Positions 1 to 8,377 are shown, numbered from the stretch's first letter. The stretch is 64,000 bases of DNA from Listeria monocytogenes ATCC 19117 (GCF_000307025.1 NC_018584.1:1426001-1490000), one strand, 5' to 3'. The notes: generated from the letters alone by a model not told the origin. Program-made: numbers and translations.

Positions 1-1
1 T

Positions 2-676
2 GAGGATGCTCCGCGAGAAGATGATTTTATTTTGGAAACAATGCCGTCCTATGAACCAGAATCTCAAGCGGAGCAAGAAGAGCATACGAAAGAACGTATT
101 CCTAAAATGTATCCAATTGGTCAAATGCATGCAACTTATATTTTTGCGCAAAATGAAAATGGCTTATATATCATTGATCAACATGCAGCACAGGAACGGA
201 TTAAATACGAATTTTATCGTGAGAAAATTGGAGAAGTTAGTCGCGAGTTGCAAGAATTACTTGTTCCTATTGTGCTTGAATTTCCAGCGGATGAGTATGT
301 TCGTTTAGAAGAACAAAAAGCTAAATTAGAAGAGGTCGGCGTTTTCCTAGAGAACTTCGGGCAAAATAGTTTTATCATTCGTGCGCATCCAACTTGGTTC
401 CCGAAAGACCAAGAAGAGGAGATGCTTCGGGAAATTATTGATGAAGCGTTATCCGCTCCAAGCATAAGTATTCATAAATTAAGGGAAGACACAGCTATTA
501 TGATGAGTTGTAAAAAATCAATTAAAGCAAATCACTATTTAACAACGCAAGACATGGAAGCATTACTCGATACACTGAGAGAAGCAAGCGATCCATTCAC
601 TTGTCCTCATGGACGTCCGGTGATTATCCAATACTCAACATATGAACTAGAAAAAATGTTTAAACGTGTGATGTAA
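2..676 (+). CDS. mutL: DNA mismatch repair protein MutL, C-terminal part (5' end outside window)
   Basis: Only the last 224 codons are present; the frame is open to the window edge. This is the dimerisation and endonuclease domain of MutL, which nicks the new strand after MutS recognises a mismatch. The metal-binding endonuclease motif DQHAAQERIKYE (DQHA-x2-E-x4-E) is intact, as are the SCKKSIKANH segment and the CPHGRP motif near the end. These mark a nicking-type MutL such as that of Bacillus, not the E. coli type. glpP follows 16 bp downstream on the same strand with its own ribosome site, so the two genes are probably cotranscribed. Confidence 0.95.
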   Translation, partial: EDAPREDDFILETMPSYEPESQAEQEEHTKERIPKMYPIGQMHATYIFAQNENGLYIIDQHAAQERIKYEFYREKIGEVSRELQELLVPIVLEFPADEYVRLEEQKAKLEEVGVFLENFGQNSFIIRAHPTWFPKDQEEEMLREIIDEALSAPSISIHKLREDTAIMMSCKKSIKANHYLTTQDMEALLDTLREASDPFTCPHGRPVIIQYSTYELEKMFKRVM

Positions 677-692
677 AAGAGGAGGAAATAAT

Positions 693-1241
693 TTGGAGTT
701 ACCATTTTCCAATCAATCAATCATCCCAGCTGCACATAATCAAAAAGATATGGAAAAAATTTTAGAGCTTGATTTGACATATATGGTGATGCTGGAAACA
801 CATGTGGCTCAATTAAAAGCATTAGTCAAATACGCACAAGCCGGCGGGAAAAAAGTTTTATTACATGCCGATTTAGTCAATGGACTGAAAAATGACGACT
901 ACGCAATAGACTTTTTATGTACAGAAATTTGTCCTGATGGTATTATTTCGACTAGAGGAAATGCCATTATGAAAGCTAAACAGCACAAAATGCTAGCCAT
1001 ACAACGTCTTTTCATGATTGATTCAAGCGCCTATAACAAAGGTGTAGCATTGATACAAAAAGTCCAACCTGATTGTATTGAACTTTTACCAGGTATTATT
1101 CCTGAGCAAGTACAAAAGATGACTCAAAAGCTTCATATCCCTGTAATTGCAGGAGGATTAATTGAAACTAGTGAACAAGTCAATCAAGTAATAGCTAGCG
1201 GGGCCATCGCAGTTACAACATCCAATAAACATTTATGGTAA
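693..1241 (+). CDS. glpP: Glycerol-3-phosphate-responsive antiterminator GlpP
   Basis: A 182-residue protein of the GlpP antiterminator family. In Bacillus, GlpP binds glycerol-3-phosphate and then the leader of glp mRNA, allowing read-through of a terminator. The start is a TTG preceded by AGAGGAGG seven bases upstream; no better ATG exists. Typical GlpP features are the HADLVNGL, CPDGIISTRG and PVIAGGLIET segments of a small barrel fold. No glp structural gene lies nearby, so its targets must be elsewhere. A hairpin follows the stop codon. Confidence 0.92.
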   Translation: MELPFSNQSIIPAAHNQKDMEKILELDLTYMVMLETHVAQLKALVKYAQAGGKKVLLHADLVNGLKNDDYAIDFLCTEICPDGIISTRGNAIMKAKQHKMLAIQRLFMIDSSAYNKGVALIQKVQPDCIELLPGIIPEQVQKMTQKLHIPVIAGGLIETSEQVNQVIASGAIAVTTSNKHLW

Positions 1242-1244
1242 ATA

Positions 1245-1285
1245 AACAGCTAAGTCGTGTAGCAATAACGACTTAGCTGTTCTTA
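1245..1285 (+). terminator. Probable terminator after mutL-glpP
   Basis: A perfect 14-bp inverted repeat, AACAGCTAAGTCGT at 1245-1258 and its complement at 1268-1281, lies directly after the glpP stop. The following T-run is short and interrupted (TTCTTATG), so termination may be incomplete. Confidence 0.7.
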
Positions 1286-1295
1286 TGAAAAACAA

Positions 1296-1309
1296 TGAAA
1301 ACGCTATAT
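1296..1309 (+). promoter_or_regulatory. Candidate CcpA cre site upstream of pflB
   Basis: TGAAAACGCTATAT closely matches the CcpA catabolite-response consensus (TGWAARCGYTWNCW), with one clear mismatch near the end. It is about 360 bp upstream of pflB, which would fit an upstream promoter rather than the near -10 element. Established knowledge: pfl genes are often under carbon control in Firmicutes. The functional claim is inference. Confidence 0.4.
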
Positions 1310-1367
1310 TTACCCGTGGAACATTGCTAGACAACGTTTTAAGCGGTTTCTAACTGTTCTATATAAA

Positions 1368-1490
1368 ATAGCCACCTTTAAACTGTACCATAACAGGTAA
1401 GGGGAGTTGGAGTGGTACAGCAAAAATTAATAATTAAAATAAAAACAAAATTAGAATCATAATAAATTAGGGAAATGGCTATTTAAAGGT
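1368..1490 (+). other. Block with alternative inverted repeats in the pflB upstream region
   Basis: This is the middle of a 425-bp stretch without an annotated gene. ATAGCCA (1368-1374) can pair with TGGCTAT (1476-1482). The adjoining ACCTTTAAA (1374-1382) can pair with TTTAAAGGT (1482-1490). Both arms keep the same order, so the two pairings cannot form together as one simple stem. Inside lies a separate perfect pair, CTGTACCA (1383-1390) with TGGTACAG (1413-1420). A strong Shine-Dalgarno AAGGGGAG (1399-1406) precedes a GTG-started reading frame of 16 codons (1412-1462). If transcribed this could be a structured leader; no function is known to me. Confidence 0.35.
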
Positions 1491-1539
1491 AATTTTAAGC
1501 TTTTTAAGTTTAAAAGACACAAAAAAGTCATAAAAAAGT

Positions 1540-1557
1540 TTGAAAAATATTGCACAA
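1540..1557 (+). promoter_or_regulatory. Rex-like operator upstream of pflB
   Basis: TTGAAAAATATTGCACAA matches 15 of 18 positions of the Rex consensus TTGTGAAATATTTCACAA. Rex is the NADH/NAD sensor repressor that controls fermentation genes in Gram-positive bacteria. It sits about 28 bp upstream of a TATGAT -10 element at 1585-1590, where a repressor would block RNA polymerase. No good -35 is visible for that -10. Confidence 0.55.
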
Positions 1558-1666
1558 AACTGTAGCATTTTCCAGAGAATATGTTATGATAACAGTGTAG
1601 ATTATTTATAAATTAGTTTGCTCAAAAAAGCACGCTCGAGAATGAACAATAAATGGAGGTTATATG

Positions 1667-3898
1667 ATGACTGAACAATGGTATGAATTCGCAGGTGGTA
1701 ACTGGCAACAAGAAGTAGATGTACGTGACTTTATCTTAAAAAACTATCGCTTATATGACGGTGACGACACATTCTTAGTTGGCCCAACCGAAGCAACTAC
1801 AAAACTTTGGGATCAAGTAATGGACTTAACTAAAAAAGAACGTGAAAACGGTGGCGTACTGGATATGGATACCAAAATCGTTTCAACCATCACTTCACAT
1901 GACCCAGGTTACTTAAACAAAGACTTAGAAAAAGTTGTCGGTGTTCAAACTGACGTACCTTTCAAACGCGCTTTGCAACCATTCGGTGGAATCCGTATGG
2001 CAGAAGTTGCAGCTGAATCTTATGGCTTTAAAGTAGACGAAGAAATTAGTCATATTTTTTCTGAATACCGTAAAACGCATAACCAAGGTGTATTTGATGC
2101 TTATACTGCTGAAATGCGCGCAGCTCGTAAATCAGGCGTAATTACTGGTCTTCCAGATGCTTATGGCCGTGGCCGTATTATCGGTGACTACCGTCGTGTA
2201 GCACTTTACGGAGTAGACTTCTTAATTAAACAAAAGAAACAAGATTTAAACAATACAGGTTTACGTACAATGAGCGATGACGTTATCCGTCAACGTGAAG
2301 AACTTAACGAACAAATTCGTGCTCTTGGCGAATTAAAAGTACTAGGCGAAAAACATGGTTTCGATCTTGGTCGCCCAGCTAAAACTGCACAAGAAGCTTT
2401 CCAATGGTTATACCTTGGTTACTTAGCAGCAATTAAAGAACAAAATGGTGCTGCAATGAGCTTAGGACGTACATCTACATTCCTTGATATTTATGTAGAA
2501 CGTGATCTTCGTAACGGCTTAATTACTGAAGAAGAAGCGCAAGAAATCGTTGACCACTTCATCATGAAATTACGCCTTGTAAAATTTGCTCGTACACCAG
2601 ATTACAATGAATTATTCTCTGGAGATCCAACATGGGTTACTGAATCCATCGGTGGTATTACAGAAGAAGGCGTTCCACTTGTAACGAAAAACTCATTCCG
2701 TTTCTTACACACTTTAGATAACTTAGGACCTGCTCCAGAACCAAACTTAACTGTACTTTGGTCCACTCATTTACCATCAGGATTCAAGAAATTCTGTGCT
2801 AAAATGTCTATCAAAACATCTGCTATTCAATACGAAAATGACGATGTTATGCGCCCTAAATGGGGAGATGACTATGCAATCGCATGTTGTGTATCTGCAA
2901 TGCGCGTTGGTAAACAAATGCAATTCTTTGGTGCTCGTGCCAACCTTGCTAAAACACTTCTTTACGCAATCAATGGTGGTATCGATGAAAAATCTAAAGC
3001 ACAAGTTGGACCTGCTTATCGTCCAGTTGAAGGCGACGTATTAGACTACAAAGAAGTAATGGAAAAATATGATGCAATGATGGAATGGATTGCAGAACTT
3101 TACCTTAATACATTAAATGTTATTCACTATATGCATGATAAATACGCTTACGAACGTATCGAAATGGCTTTACATGATACAGAAGTATTACGTACTATGG
3201 CAACTGGTATCGCTGGACTTTCTGTTGCAGCTGACTCCTTATCTGCTATTAAATATGCTACTGTTCGTCCAATTCGTGACGAAGATGGCATCGTGGTTGA
3301 TTATGAAATCGAAGGCGACTATCCTAAATACGGAAATAATGATGACCGTGTAGACGAAATTGCTGTAGAACTTCTAAAAACATTCATGACTAAAGTTAGA
3401 AAACATAAAACTTACCGTGATGCAGTTCACACAACTTCTGTTCTTACAATCACTTCTAACGTGGTTTATGGTAAGAAAACTGGTAACACTCCAGACGGAC
3501 GTCGTGCAGGAGAACCATTTGCACCAGGTGCGAACCCAATGCATGGCCGTGATACAAAAGGTGCTTTAGCTTCTTTATCTTCTGTTGCTAAACTTCCTTA
3601 CGAATATGGTCAAGATGGTATTTCTAACACATTCTCTATCGTACCAAAAGCTTTAGGTCGCGAAGACGAATCTCAAATCAATAACTTAGTTGCAATGCTA
3701 GATGGTTATTCTACAAAAATGGGACATCACTTAAACATCAACGTATTCAATCGTGATACATTACTAGATGCGATGGATCATCCAGAAGAGTATCCGCAAT
3801 TAACTATCCGTGTATCTGGATATGCAGTTAACTTCATCAAATTAACACGTGAACAACAATTAGATGTTATTCACCGTACAATGCACGAATCCATGTAA
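1667..3898 (+). CDS. pflB: Formate acetyltransferase (pyruvate formate-lyase)
   Basis: Glycyl-radical enzyme that converts pyruvate and CoA to acetyl-CoA and formate under anaerobic conditions. At 743 residues it has family-normal length. The catalytic pair Cys407-Cys408 lies in IACCVSAM, and the radical site Gly718 lies in RVSGYAV. Two consecutive ATG codons (1664 and 1667) follow GGAGGT at 1655-1660; the second has the better spacing and was chosen. The activase gene pflA follows after a hairpin. Codon use is highly optimised, as expected for an abundant metabolic enzyme. Regulation is probably by redox and carbon through the upstream sites. Confidence 0.97.
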   Translation: MTEQWYEFAGGNWQQEVDVRDFILKNYRLYDGDDTFLVGPTEATTKLWDQVMDLTKKERENGGVLDMDTKIVSTITSHDPGYLNKDLEKVVGVQTDVPFKRALQPFGGIRMAEVAAESYGFKVDEEISHIFSEYRKTHNQGVFDAYTAEMRAARKSGVITGLPDAYGRGRIIGDYRRVALYGVDFLIKQKKQDLNNTGLRTMSDDVIRQREELNEQIRALGELKVLGEKHGFDLGRPAKTAQEAFQWLYLGYLAAIKEQNGAAMSLGRTSTFLDIYVERDLRNGLITEEEAQEIVDHFIMKLRLVKFARTPDYNELFSGDPTWVTESIGGITEEGVPLVTKNSFRFLHTLDNLGPAPEPNLTVLWSTHLPSGFKKFCAKMSIKTSAIQYENDDVMRPKWGDDYAIACCVSAMRVGKQMQFFGARANLAKTLLYAINGGIDEKSKAQVGPAYRPVEGDVLDYKEVMEKYDAMMEWIAELYLNTLNVIHYMHDKYAYERIEMALHDTEVLRTMATGIAGLSVAADSLSAIKYATVRPIRDEDGIVVDYEIEGDYPKYGNNDDRVDEIAVELLKTFMTKVRKHKTYRDAVHTTSVLTITSNVVYGKKTGNTPDGRRAGEPFAPGANPMHGRDTKGALASLSSVAKLPYEYGQDGISNTFSIVPKALGREDESQINNLVAMLDGYSTKMGHHLNINVFNRDTLLDAMDHPEEYPQLTIRVSGYAVNFIKLTREQQLDVIHRTMHESM

Positions 3899-3920
3899 TA
3901 ATTAGGCGAGAACGCTTTGG

Positions 3921-3948
3921 CAAGGATTGCTCACCGTAGCAATCCTTG
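3921..3948 (+). terminator. Intergenic hairpin between pflB and pflA
   Basis: A perfect 11-bp stem, CAAGGATTGCT with AGCAATCCTTG and a six-base loop, is followed by only TTATTT. It lies inside the pfl operon. It more likely stabilises the pflB message or attenuates read-through into pflA than fully terminates. That would favour enzyme over activase, as the stoichiometry needs. Confidence 0.6.
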
Positions 3949-3974
3949 TTATTTAGGAAAGGAAGAGGAGAATT

Positions 3975-4721
3975 ATGACAGAGGTTTTAGGAAGAGTTCA
4001 TTCAGTAGAAACAATGGGAACAGTAGACGGTCCAGGTATCCGCTTTATTGTTTTTATGCAGGGGTGTTTACTTCGTTGCCAATTTTGTCATAATCCCGAT
4101 ACTTGGAAAATTGGTACTGGCACAGAACGTTCTGCCCAAGATGTATTTGACGAAGCAATTAAGTATAAAGAGTTTTGGGATGCATCAGGTGGCGGCGTGA
4201 CAGTTAGTGGCGGTGAACCGTTGCTTCAAGTAGATTTCCTAATCGAGTTTTTCACGCTATGTAAAGCAGCAGGAGTGCACACAACTATTGATTCTTGTGG
4301 TGGTTGTTTCACACGTGATCCGGAGTTTATTGAGAAATTGGATCGTTTGATGGAAGTAACGGATTTAATTTTACTGGATATTAAGCAAATCAACCCAGAA
4401 AAGCATTTAAAACTGACAACGAAATCTAATGCACCAATAATCGATTTTGCTCATTATTTACGTGACAAAGAGCAACCAATTTGGATTAGACATGTACTAA
4501 TTCCAACCAAGACAGATGATCCAGAAGATTTAACAAAGCTCCACGAATTCATTCAAACTCTTCCAAACGTAAAACAAGTGGATGTGCTTCCATACCATAC
4601 AATGGGTGTTTACAAATGGAAAGAAATGGGCATTCGTTATCCGTTAGAAGGAATCGAGGCGCCAGAAGAAGAAGTGGTAGCACTTGCCAATAAAATCTTA
4701 GAAACTAGTAGTTATAAATAG
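3975..4721 (+). CDS. pflA: Pyruvate formate-lyase activating enzyme
   Basis: A 248-residue radical SAM activase that installs the glycyl radical on PflB using a [4Fe-4S] cluster and S-adenosylmethionine. The cluster cysteines Cys31, Cys35 and Cys38 sit in GCLLRCQFCHN. The SAM-binding GGE motif appears as SGGEPLL. A ribosome site GGAAGAGGAG precedes the ATG. It sits 76 bp after pflB and ends at a strong terminator. It has also been called pflC in Listeria annotations. Confidence 0.96.
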   Translation: MTEVLGRVHSVETMGTVDGPGIRFIVFMQGCLLRCQFCHNPDTWKIGTGTERSAQDVFDEAIKYKEFWDASGGGVTVSGGEPLLQVDFLIEFFTLCKAAGVHTTIDSCGGCFTRDPEFIEKLDRLMEVTDLILLDIKQINPEKHLKLTTKSNAPIIDFAHYLRDKEQPIWIRHVLIPTKTDDPEDLTKLHEFIQTLPNVKQVDVLPYHTMGVYKWKEMGIRYPLEGIEAPEEEVVALANKILETSSYK

Positions 4722-4723
4722 TA

Positions 4724-4757
4724 AAAACCGGCGAACTTAGTATTCGCCGGTTTTTTT
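4724..4757. terminator. Bidirectional terminator between pflA and ladR
   Basis: A 12-bp stem, AAAACCGGCGAA with TTCGCCGGTTTT and a seven-base loop, has A/T tracts on both sides. It can end pflA on the plus strand and ladR on the minus strand. Confidence 0.9.
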
Positions 4758-5286
4758 ATAGTATTTTATACATTTCCTCACACCATTTTAATTCGGTATG
4801 AATCAAATCTAATCGTCTTGCATAGACTTGATAAGACATGTTTTTTAGCTTGTCTTGTTTGGTTTTTAGGTCAAATAATTTAGCGAAATGATCCAGTGTT
4901 TCTTCAATTAAACCTAATTGCTCTTTTAAATAGCTTTCTCTTTCTTGAATAAGCCCTTTGGTTCTGGCATTGTTTAGCCAGTCAAGCTGTACTTTTGTTG
5001 TAAATTCATCTCGTGTGACAGGGATTTTAAGTGGTGTTTCAGACCATTCAAGCAGGGAGTCTAAGCCGGTTTGTGTGATAGTATAGACTTTTTTATCAGG
5101 CTTTTTATCTTGGGAATGCTTATGGACAACTAAAAAACCTGCTTTTTCTAACTTAGATAAAGAAGGATAAATTTGGCTATGATGTGTATTTTGCATAATT
5201 CGAAGCCTGTTTGCGAGTTCATAACCACTAGATGCTTCACGAGCAATCATTTGTAATAACGTATATTCTAAGACATTTGGTATCAT
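4756..5286 (-). CDS. ladR: PadR-family repressor LadR
   Basis: A 176-residue winged-helix regulator. The N-terminal PadR domain (about residues 1-85) shows LEYTLLQMIAREASSGYEL and the wing segment; the C-terminal half is a helical dimerisation region. It is divergent from the MFS pump gene next to it. In L. monocytogenes, LadR is reported to repress mdrL, and size and arrangement match that pair. Ribosome site AGAGGTG precedes the ATG. The ladR stop codon overlaps the arm of the shared terminator. Confidence 0.9.
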   Translation of the reverse strand: MIPNVLEYTLLQMIAREASSGYELANRLRIMQNTHHSQIYPSLSKLEKAGFLVVHKHSQDKKPDKKVYTITQTGLDSLLEWSETPLKIPVTRDEFTTKVQLDWLNNARTKGLIQERESYLKEQLGLIEETLDHFAKLFDLKTKQDKLKNMSYQVYARRLDLIHTELKWCEEMYKIL

Positions 5287-5327
5287 ACAATAGCACCTCT
5301 AAATTTCTATTTAATCTTATTGTAAGC

Positions 5328-5400
5328 GATAAACACTAATAAGTAAAATGGTTATATATGTAATAAATTATATATGTAAATATTGACATTAGTATTTATC
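5328..5400. promoter_or_regulatory. LadR operator region
   Basis: The ladR-mdrL gap holds two nested repeat systems. GATAAACACTAAT (5328-5340) and ATTAGTATTTATC (5388-5400) form an inverted repeat with one mismatch. Between them, TTATATATGTAA occurs twice as a direct repeat (5352-5363 and 5368-5379), 16 bp apart. PadR proteins usually bind ATGT/ACAT-type AT-rich sites. The right outer arm overlaps the mdrL -35 element, consistent with repression. Confidence 0.65.
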
Positions 5401-5411
5401 AAGCGTAATAT
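5383..5411 (+). promoter_or_regulatory. mdrL sigma-A promoter
   Basis: A consensus -35 TTGACA (5383-5388) and -10 TAATAT (5406-5411) are separated by 17 bp. The strong promoter fits a gene held silent by a repressor. Confidence 0.8.
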
Positions 5412-5452
5412 AATAATTGAGTTTTATTTGGAAAGGGAAGTGTAGTTGTATT

Positions 5453-6646
5453 ATGATGACAGACAAGGAAATGAATACGGGGAAATGGATAACAGCAGCA
5501 GCTAGTTTGCTTGCGTTTATGGGAATAGGGGTTGTTGATCCACTTTTACCTTCTATTGCAGAAAGTATTGGGGCATCTCACTCTCAAGTAGAAATGTTAT
5601 TCACCGCTTATATTTTTACTATGGCGATTATGATGATTCCGATTGGTATTGTTGCAGGAAAGCTTGGAGATAAAAAGTTAATCGTTATCGGACTATTTAT
5701 TGTTACTATTTTTGCATTATTATGTGGTTTATCTGATACAATTGGTGCTTTATCTATTTTTCGGGCTGGTTGGGGTTTTGGTAACTCTATGTTCATGGCT
5801 ACTGCGATGACAATGCTTATTGCTTTATCAGAGACACCTGGACATGCAATTGGGATTTACGAAGCTTCTATGGGCCTTGGGATGGCATTTGGACCACTAC
5901 TAGGAGGTATTCTAGGTAATATTTCTTGGCGCTATCCATTTTTTGCGACAGCTTGTCTAATTTTTATCGCATTTTTACTTATTTTATTTAAAGTAAAAGA
6001 ACCGAAGAAAGTCGCGCCAGCACCTACAGAGAAAAATGAGGTTGCTATCAAGCAAATGCTCCATTTATTCAAATATCGACCATTCTTACAAATTGCTTTT
6101 AGTGGAATGTTTTATTATTATTGTTTCTTTACAATTTTAGCTTATTCGCCACTTATTCTTGGGTTATCAGCAATTCAAATTGGTTTTGTATTTTTTGCTT
6201 GGGGATTATGTTTGGCGTTGGGTTCGGCAAAAATTTCACATGCGTTGGAGTTTCGTTTTAATAGCAAACAAATATTAAAAGGATCTTTACTGGCATGTGC
6301 TGTTATCTTAGCATTACTTGGATTTATTGATAATACAGCTGTAGATATAGGTTTGATTGTTATTTCTGGCTTGATTTTAGGAATCAATAACGCACTATTT
6401 ACAACCACTGTTATGGAACATTCACCGTATGCAAGAAGTGTGACTAGTGGAGCATATAATTTTGTGCGTTGGTTAGGCGCTGCGTTTGCGCCACTTTGTT
6501 CTGGGTTACTCAGCGAAGCGCTTGGTATGAAAATGCCATTTATCGTAGCGAGCGTCATTTGTTTGGCAGGCATGGGATTACTATTTATTAAACTAAAACC
6601 ATCACATTTTACCTTACAACAATCTACTTCTATAGAAAGTGAATAA
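5453..6646 (+). CDS. mdrL: MFS multidrug efflux transporter MdrL
   Basis: A 397-residue membrane protein with about 12 hydrophobic segments, drug:proton antiporter type. The loop motif GKLGDKKLIVIG after helix 2 is the classic MFS motif A. MdrL is reported to export toxic cations and macrolides in Listeria; that function is assigned from family and context. The frame extends upstream to a TTG at 5417, but that sits at the predicted transcription start, so the ATG pair at 5453/5456 after GGAAAGGGAAG was chosen. Its divergent neighbour ladR is the likely repressor. Confidence 0.9.
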   Translation: MMTDKEMNTGKWITAAASLLAFMGIGVVDPLLPSIAESIGASHSQVEMLFTAYIFTMAIMMIPIGIVAGKLGDKKLIVIGLFIVTIFALLCGLSDTIGALSIFRAGWGFGNSMFMATAMTMLIALSETPGHAIGIYEASMGLGMAFGPLLGGILGNISWRYPFFATACLIFIAFLLILFKVKEPKKVAPAPTEKNEVAIKQMLHLFKYRPFLQIAFSGMFYYYCFFTILAYSPLILGLSAIQIGFVFFAWGLCLALGSAKISHALEFRFNSKQILKGSLLACAVILALLGFIDNTAVDIGLIVISGLILGINNALFTTTVMEHSPYARSVTSGAYNFVRWLGAAFAPLCSGLLSEALGMKMPFIVASVICLAGMGLLFIKLKPSHFTLQQSTSIESE

Positions 6647-6652
6647 AATAAT

Positions 6653-6687
6653 AAAGAGACTGAGTAATCCGGCTCAGTCTTTTTTTA
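6653..6687 (+). terminator. mdrL terminator
   Basis: AGACTGAG pairs with CTCAGTCT around an eight-base loop and is followed by seven T residues. Confidence 0.9.
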
Positions 6688-6727
6688 TGCTAAAAGTTAA
6701 TTATTTAATGATTATCGTTAAAAATTA

Positions 6728-6757
6728 TTGACATTTTATCTTTCTTTTAGGTATAAT
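6728..6757 (+). promoter_or_regulatory. Promoter of the DUF2975-HTH cluster
   Basis: TTGACA (6728-6733) and TATAAT (6752-6757), both perfect, are 18 bp apart and lie just upstream of the gene at 6781. Confidence 0.8.
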
Positions 6758-6780
6758 CTAGAAAAAAGGGAGCGATTATT

Positions 6781-7329
6781 ATGAAATTAAAACGATTACA
6801 AAAAGTAAGTTATTTTCTACATATTGCACTTAAAATTTTATCGATCAGTTCGGTAATAATGACTATAATAGTTGTTTTAATGAAGTTTTTTAGTAGTAAA
6901 AATATTATGATGAATAAATTAGAATCAGATACTGTATTTTATTTTCAAACAGAATTTTTTTCTGGTGTGGAAAATCAACAATATAATCAAATTGAGGAAT
7001 GGATTTTAGTAGTTATAGCTGCTTTTTCTAGTGTTTTAATAGCATTGCTACTATGGACCGCAAGTATGATTTTTAAAGATTTAGCTGCTGAGTTTATGCC
7101 TTTTAGCGATCTTACTGTTAACAGATTGCGGAGAATTGCAGGGATATTGCTTGTCTATTCGCTAGCACCGCAAATTATGTATTCTGTTTTACATACAGTA
7201 CTCATACCGGGTTATAGCATTACTTTTGGTTTGAATATGTCATTTTTCTTTGCAATTATTTTTTATTGTTTAACTGAAATATTTCGTTATGGAGCATCTT
7301 TGCAAAAAGAATCCGACGAAACTTTATGA
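6781..7329 (+). CDS. DUF2975-type membrane protein
   Basis: A 182-residue protein with four likely membrane helices (about residues 11-35, 72-95, 115-140 and 148-170). It resembles DUF2975 proteins such as Bacillus YoaS, whose function is unknown. The short motif FSDLTVNRLRRIA between helices is typical. A small Cro/C1 HTH gene starts 14 bp later, an arrangement that recurs in Firmicutes. An AAGGGAG ribosome site precedes the ATG. A role as membrane partner or sensor of the HTH protein is inference only. Confidence 0.7.
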   Translation: MKLKRLQKVSYFLHIALKILSISSVIMTIIVVLMKFFSSKNIMMNKLESDTVFYFQTEFFSGVENQQYNQIEEWILVVIAAFSSVLIALLLWTASMIFKDLAAEFMPFSDLTVNRLRRIAGILLVYSLAPQIMYSVLHTVLIPGYSITFGLNMSFFFAIIFYCLTEIFRYGASLQKESDETL

Positions 7330-7343
7330 TTGGAGCGAAAAAA

Positions 7344-7571
7344 ATGGCAATTGTATTGAGGCTAGATCGAGTAATGGCCGACCGTAAAATGTCTTTAAAC
7401 CAGTTATCCCAAGAAGTTGGTGTAGCAAATGTAAACTTATCCAAAATAAAAACTGGTAAAGTAAGCGCCATTCGTTTTTCTACTCTAAATGAAATATGTA
7501 GAGTCTTAAACTGCCAACCAGGTGATATTTTGGAGTATGTAGCGGATGATTCTCTTGAAACCGAACTTTAA
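7344..7571 (+). CDS. Small Cro/C1-type HTH regulator
   Basis: A 75-residue protein that is almost entirely one helix-turn-helix domain (LNQLSQEVGVANVNLSKIKTG), similar to Bacillus YozG. The frame opens further upstream at 7326, but the ATG at 7344 has GGAG eight bases before it and gives the usual N-terminus MAIVLRLDRVM. It follows the DUF2975 gene and shares its promoter. It probably regulates this cluster or a remote target; none can be seen from sequence. Confidence 0.8.
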   Translation: MAIVLRLDRVMADRKMSLNQLSQEVGVANVNLSKIKTGKVSAIRFSTLNEICRVLNCQPGDILEYVADDSLETEL

Positions 7572-7610
7572 ATGCGTTAGATTAGCCATACTTAGATAAG
7601 GAGCGCGTAA

Positions 7611-8144
7611 ATGAATAAACAAAATGAATTGCAATCTGTATTATCTAACAAGAAAAAAGTATTAATAATTGGTCCTAACGGCGCTGGTAAGTCAACTTTT
7701 GCTGCAAAACTTGGAAAATGTTATGATTTTGAAGTCTGTCATTTAGATAAGCTTTTTTGGCTGGAGAATTGGAATGCAGTTGAAAAAGCGGATTTCGAGG
7801 ATAAAGTGAACGGAATTCTGCGTTCTGAAAAAAAGTATATTATAGATGGTGATTATTTCTTTAATTTGGAGAAAAGACTCGAACATGCAGATTTAGTTAT
7901 TTGGATAAAAATTCCATTGTTTCTGTGTGTAGCAAATATAGTTAAAAGAAGATTTAAATACATGACGAATGCGCGACCAGATGTAACTGAAGGCTGTGAC
8001 GAAAAATTAAATTTATCATTTTTGCTGTATGCTTTAAAGTATAATAAGCGTTCTGGAAAACAAACGAAAGGATTATTGGATAATGTGTATGATAAAGAGC
8101 TGTTTGTAATTGATAGTTATAAGAAATTGAAGAGTTATTGCTGA
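7611..8144 (+). CDS. P-loop NTPase, FlaR/adenylate-kinase-like
   Basis: A 177-residue protein with an N-terminal Walker A, GPNGAGKST (about residues 23-31), followed by HLDKLFW and IIDGDYFFN segments. These are typical of the small kinase-like family annotated as 'topology modulation protein FlaR'. The C-terminal lysine/arginine-rich helix resembles a nucleotide-kinase lid. The real substrate is unknown and the topology role is a legacy label. It starts 39 bp after the HTH gene with a good AAGGAGCG ribosome site, and may belong to the same operon. Confidence 0.75.
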   Translation: MNKQNELQSVLSNKKKVLIIGPNGAGKSTFAAKLGKCYDFEVCHLDKLFWLENWNAVEKADFEDKVNGILRSEKKYIIDGDYFFNLEKRLEHADLVIWIKIPLFLCVANIVKRRFKYMTNARPDVTEGCDEKLNLSFLLYALKYNKRSGKQTKGLLDNVYDKELFVIDSYKKLKSYC

Positions 8145-8149
8145 TAAAT

Positions 8150-8184
8150 AGCCAATGAATGCTTGGGATAAGTGTTTATTGGTT
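8150..8184 (+). terminator. Probable terminator after the FlaR-like gene
   Basis: A 15-bp stem with four G-T pairs, AGCCAATGAATGCTT with AAGTGTTTATTGGTT and a five-base loop, lies just after the stop codon. The T-run (GTTTGC) is weak. The rest of 8185-8340 is AT-rich and I see no gene in it. Confidence 0.55.
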
Positions 8185-8199
8185 GTTTGCAATAATATG

Positions 8200-8241
<42 letters not shown>

Positions 8242-8340
8242 GATTAAGTAAGAGGAAAATCATTGCCTTCTCTCACTTTCAAAAAAGTTATTATCAATAC
8301 TTACTAAGAATTGCTTAAAACAAAACTATTTAATTACAAA

Positions 8341-8368
8341 AGCCTTAATCATAATCATGATTAAGGCT
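8341..8368 (-). terminator. Terminator of the LPXTG gene
   Basis: A perfect 12-bp stem AGCCTTAATCAT/ATGATTAAGGCT with a four-base loop lies just past the minus-strand stop codon at 8378. On the minus strand it is followed by TTTTGTAATT. Confidence 0.75.
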
Positions 8369-8377
8369 AAGTAAAAC

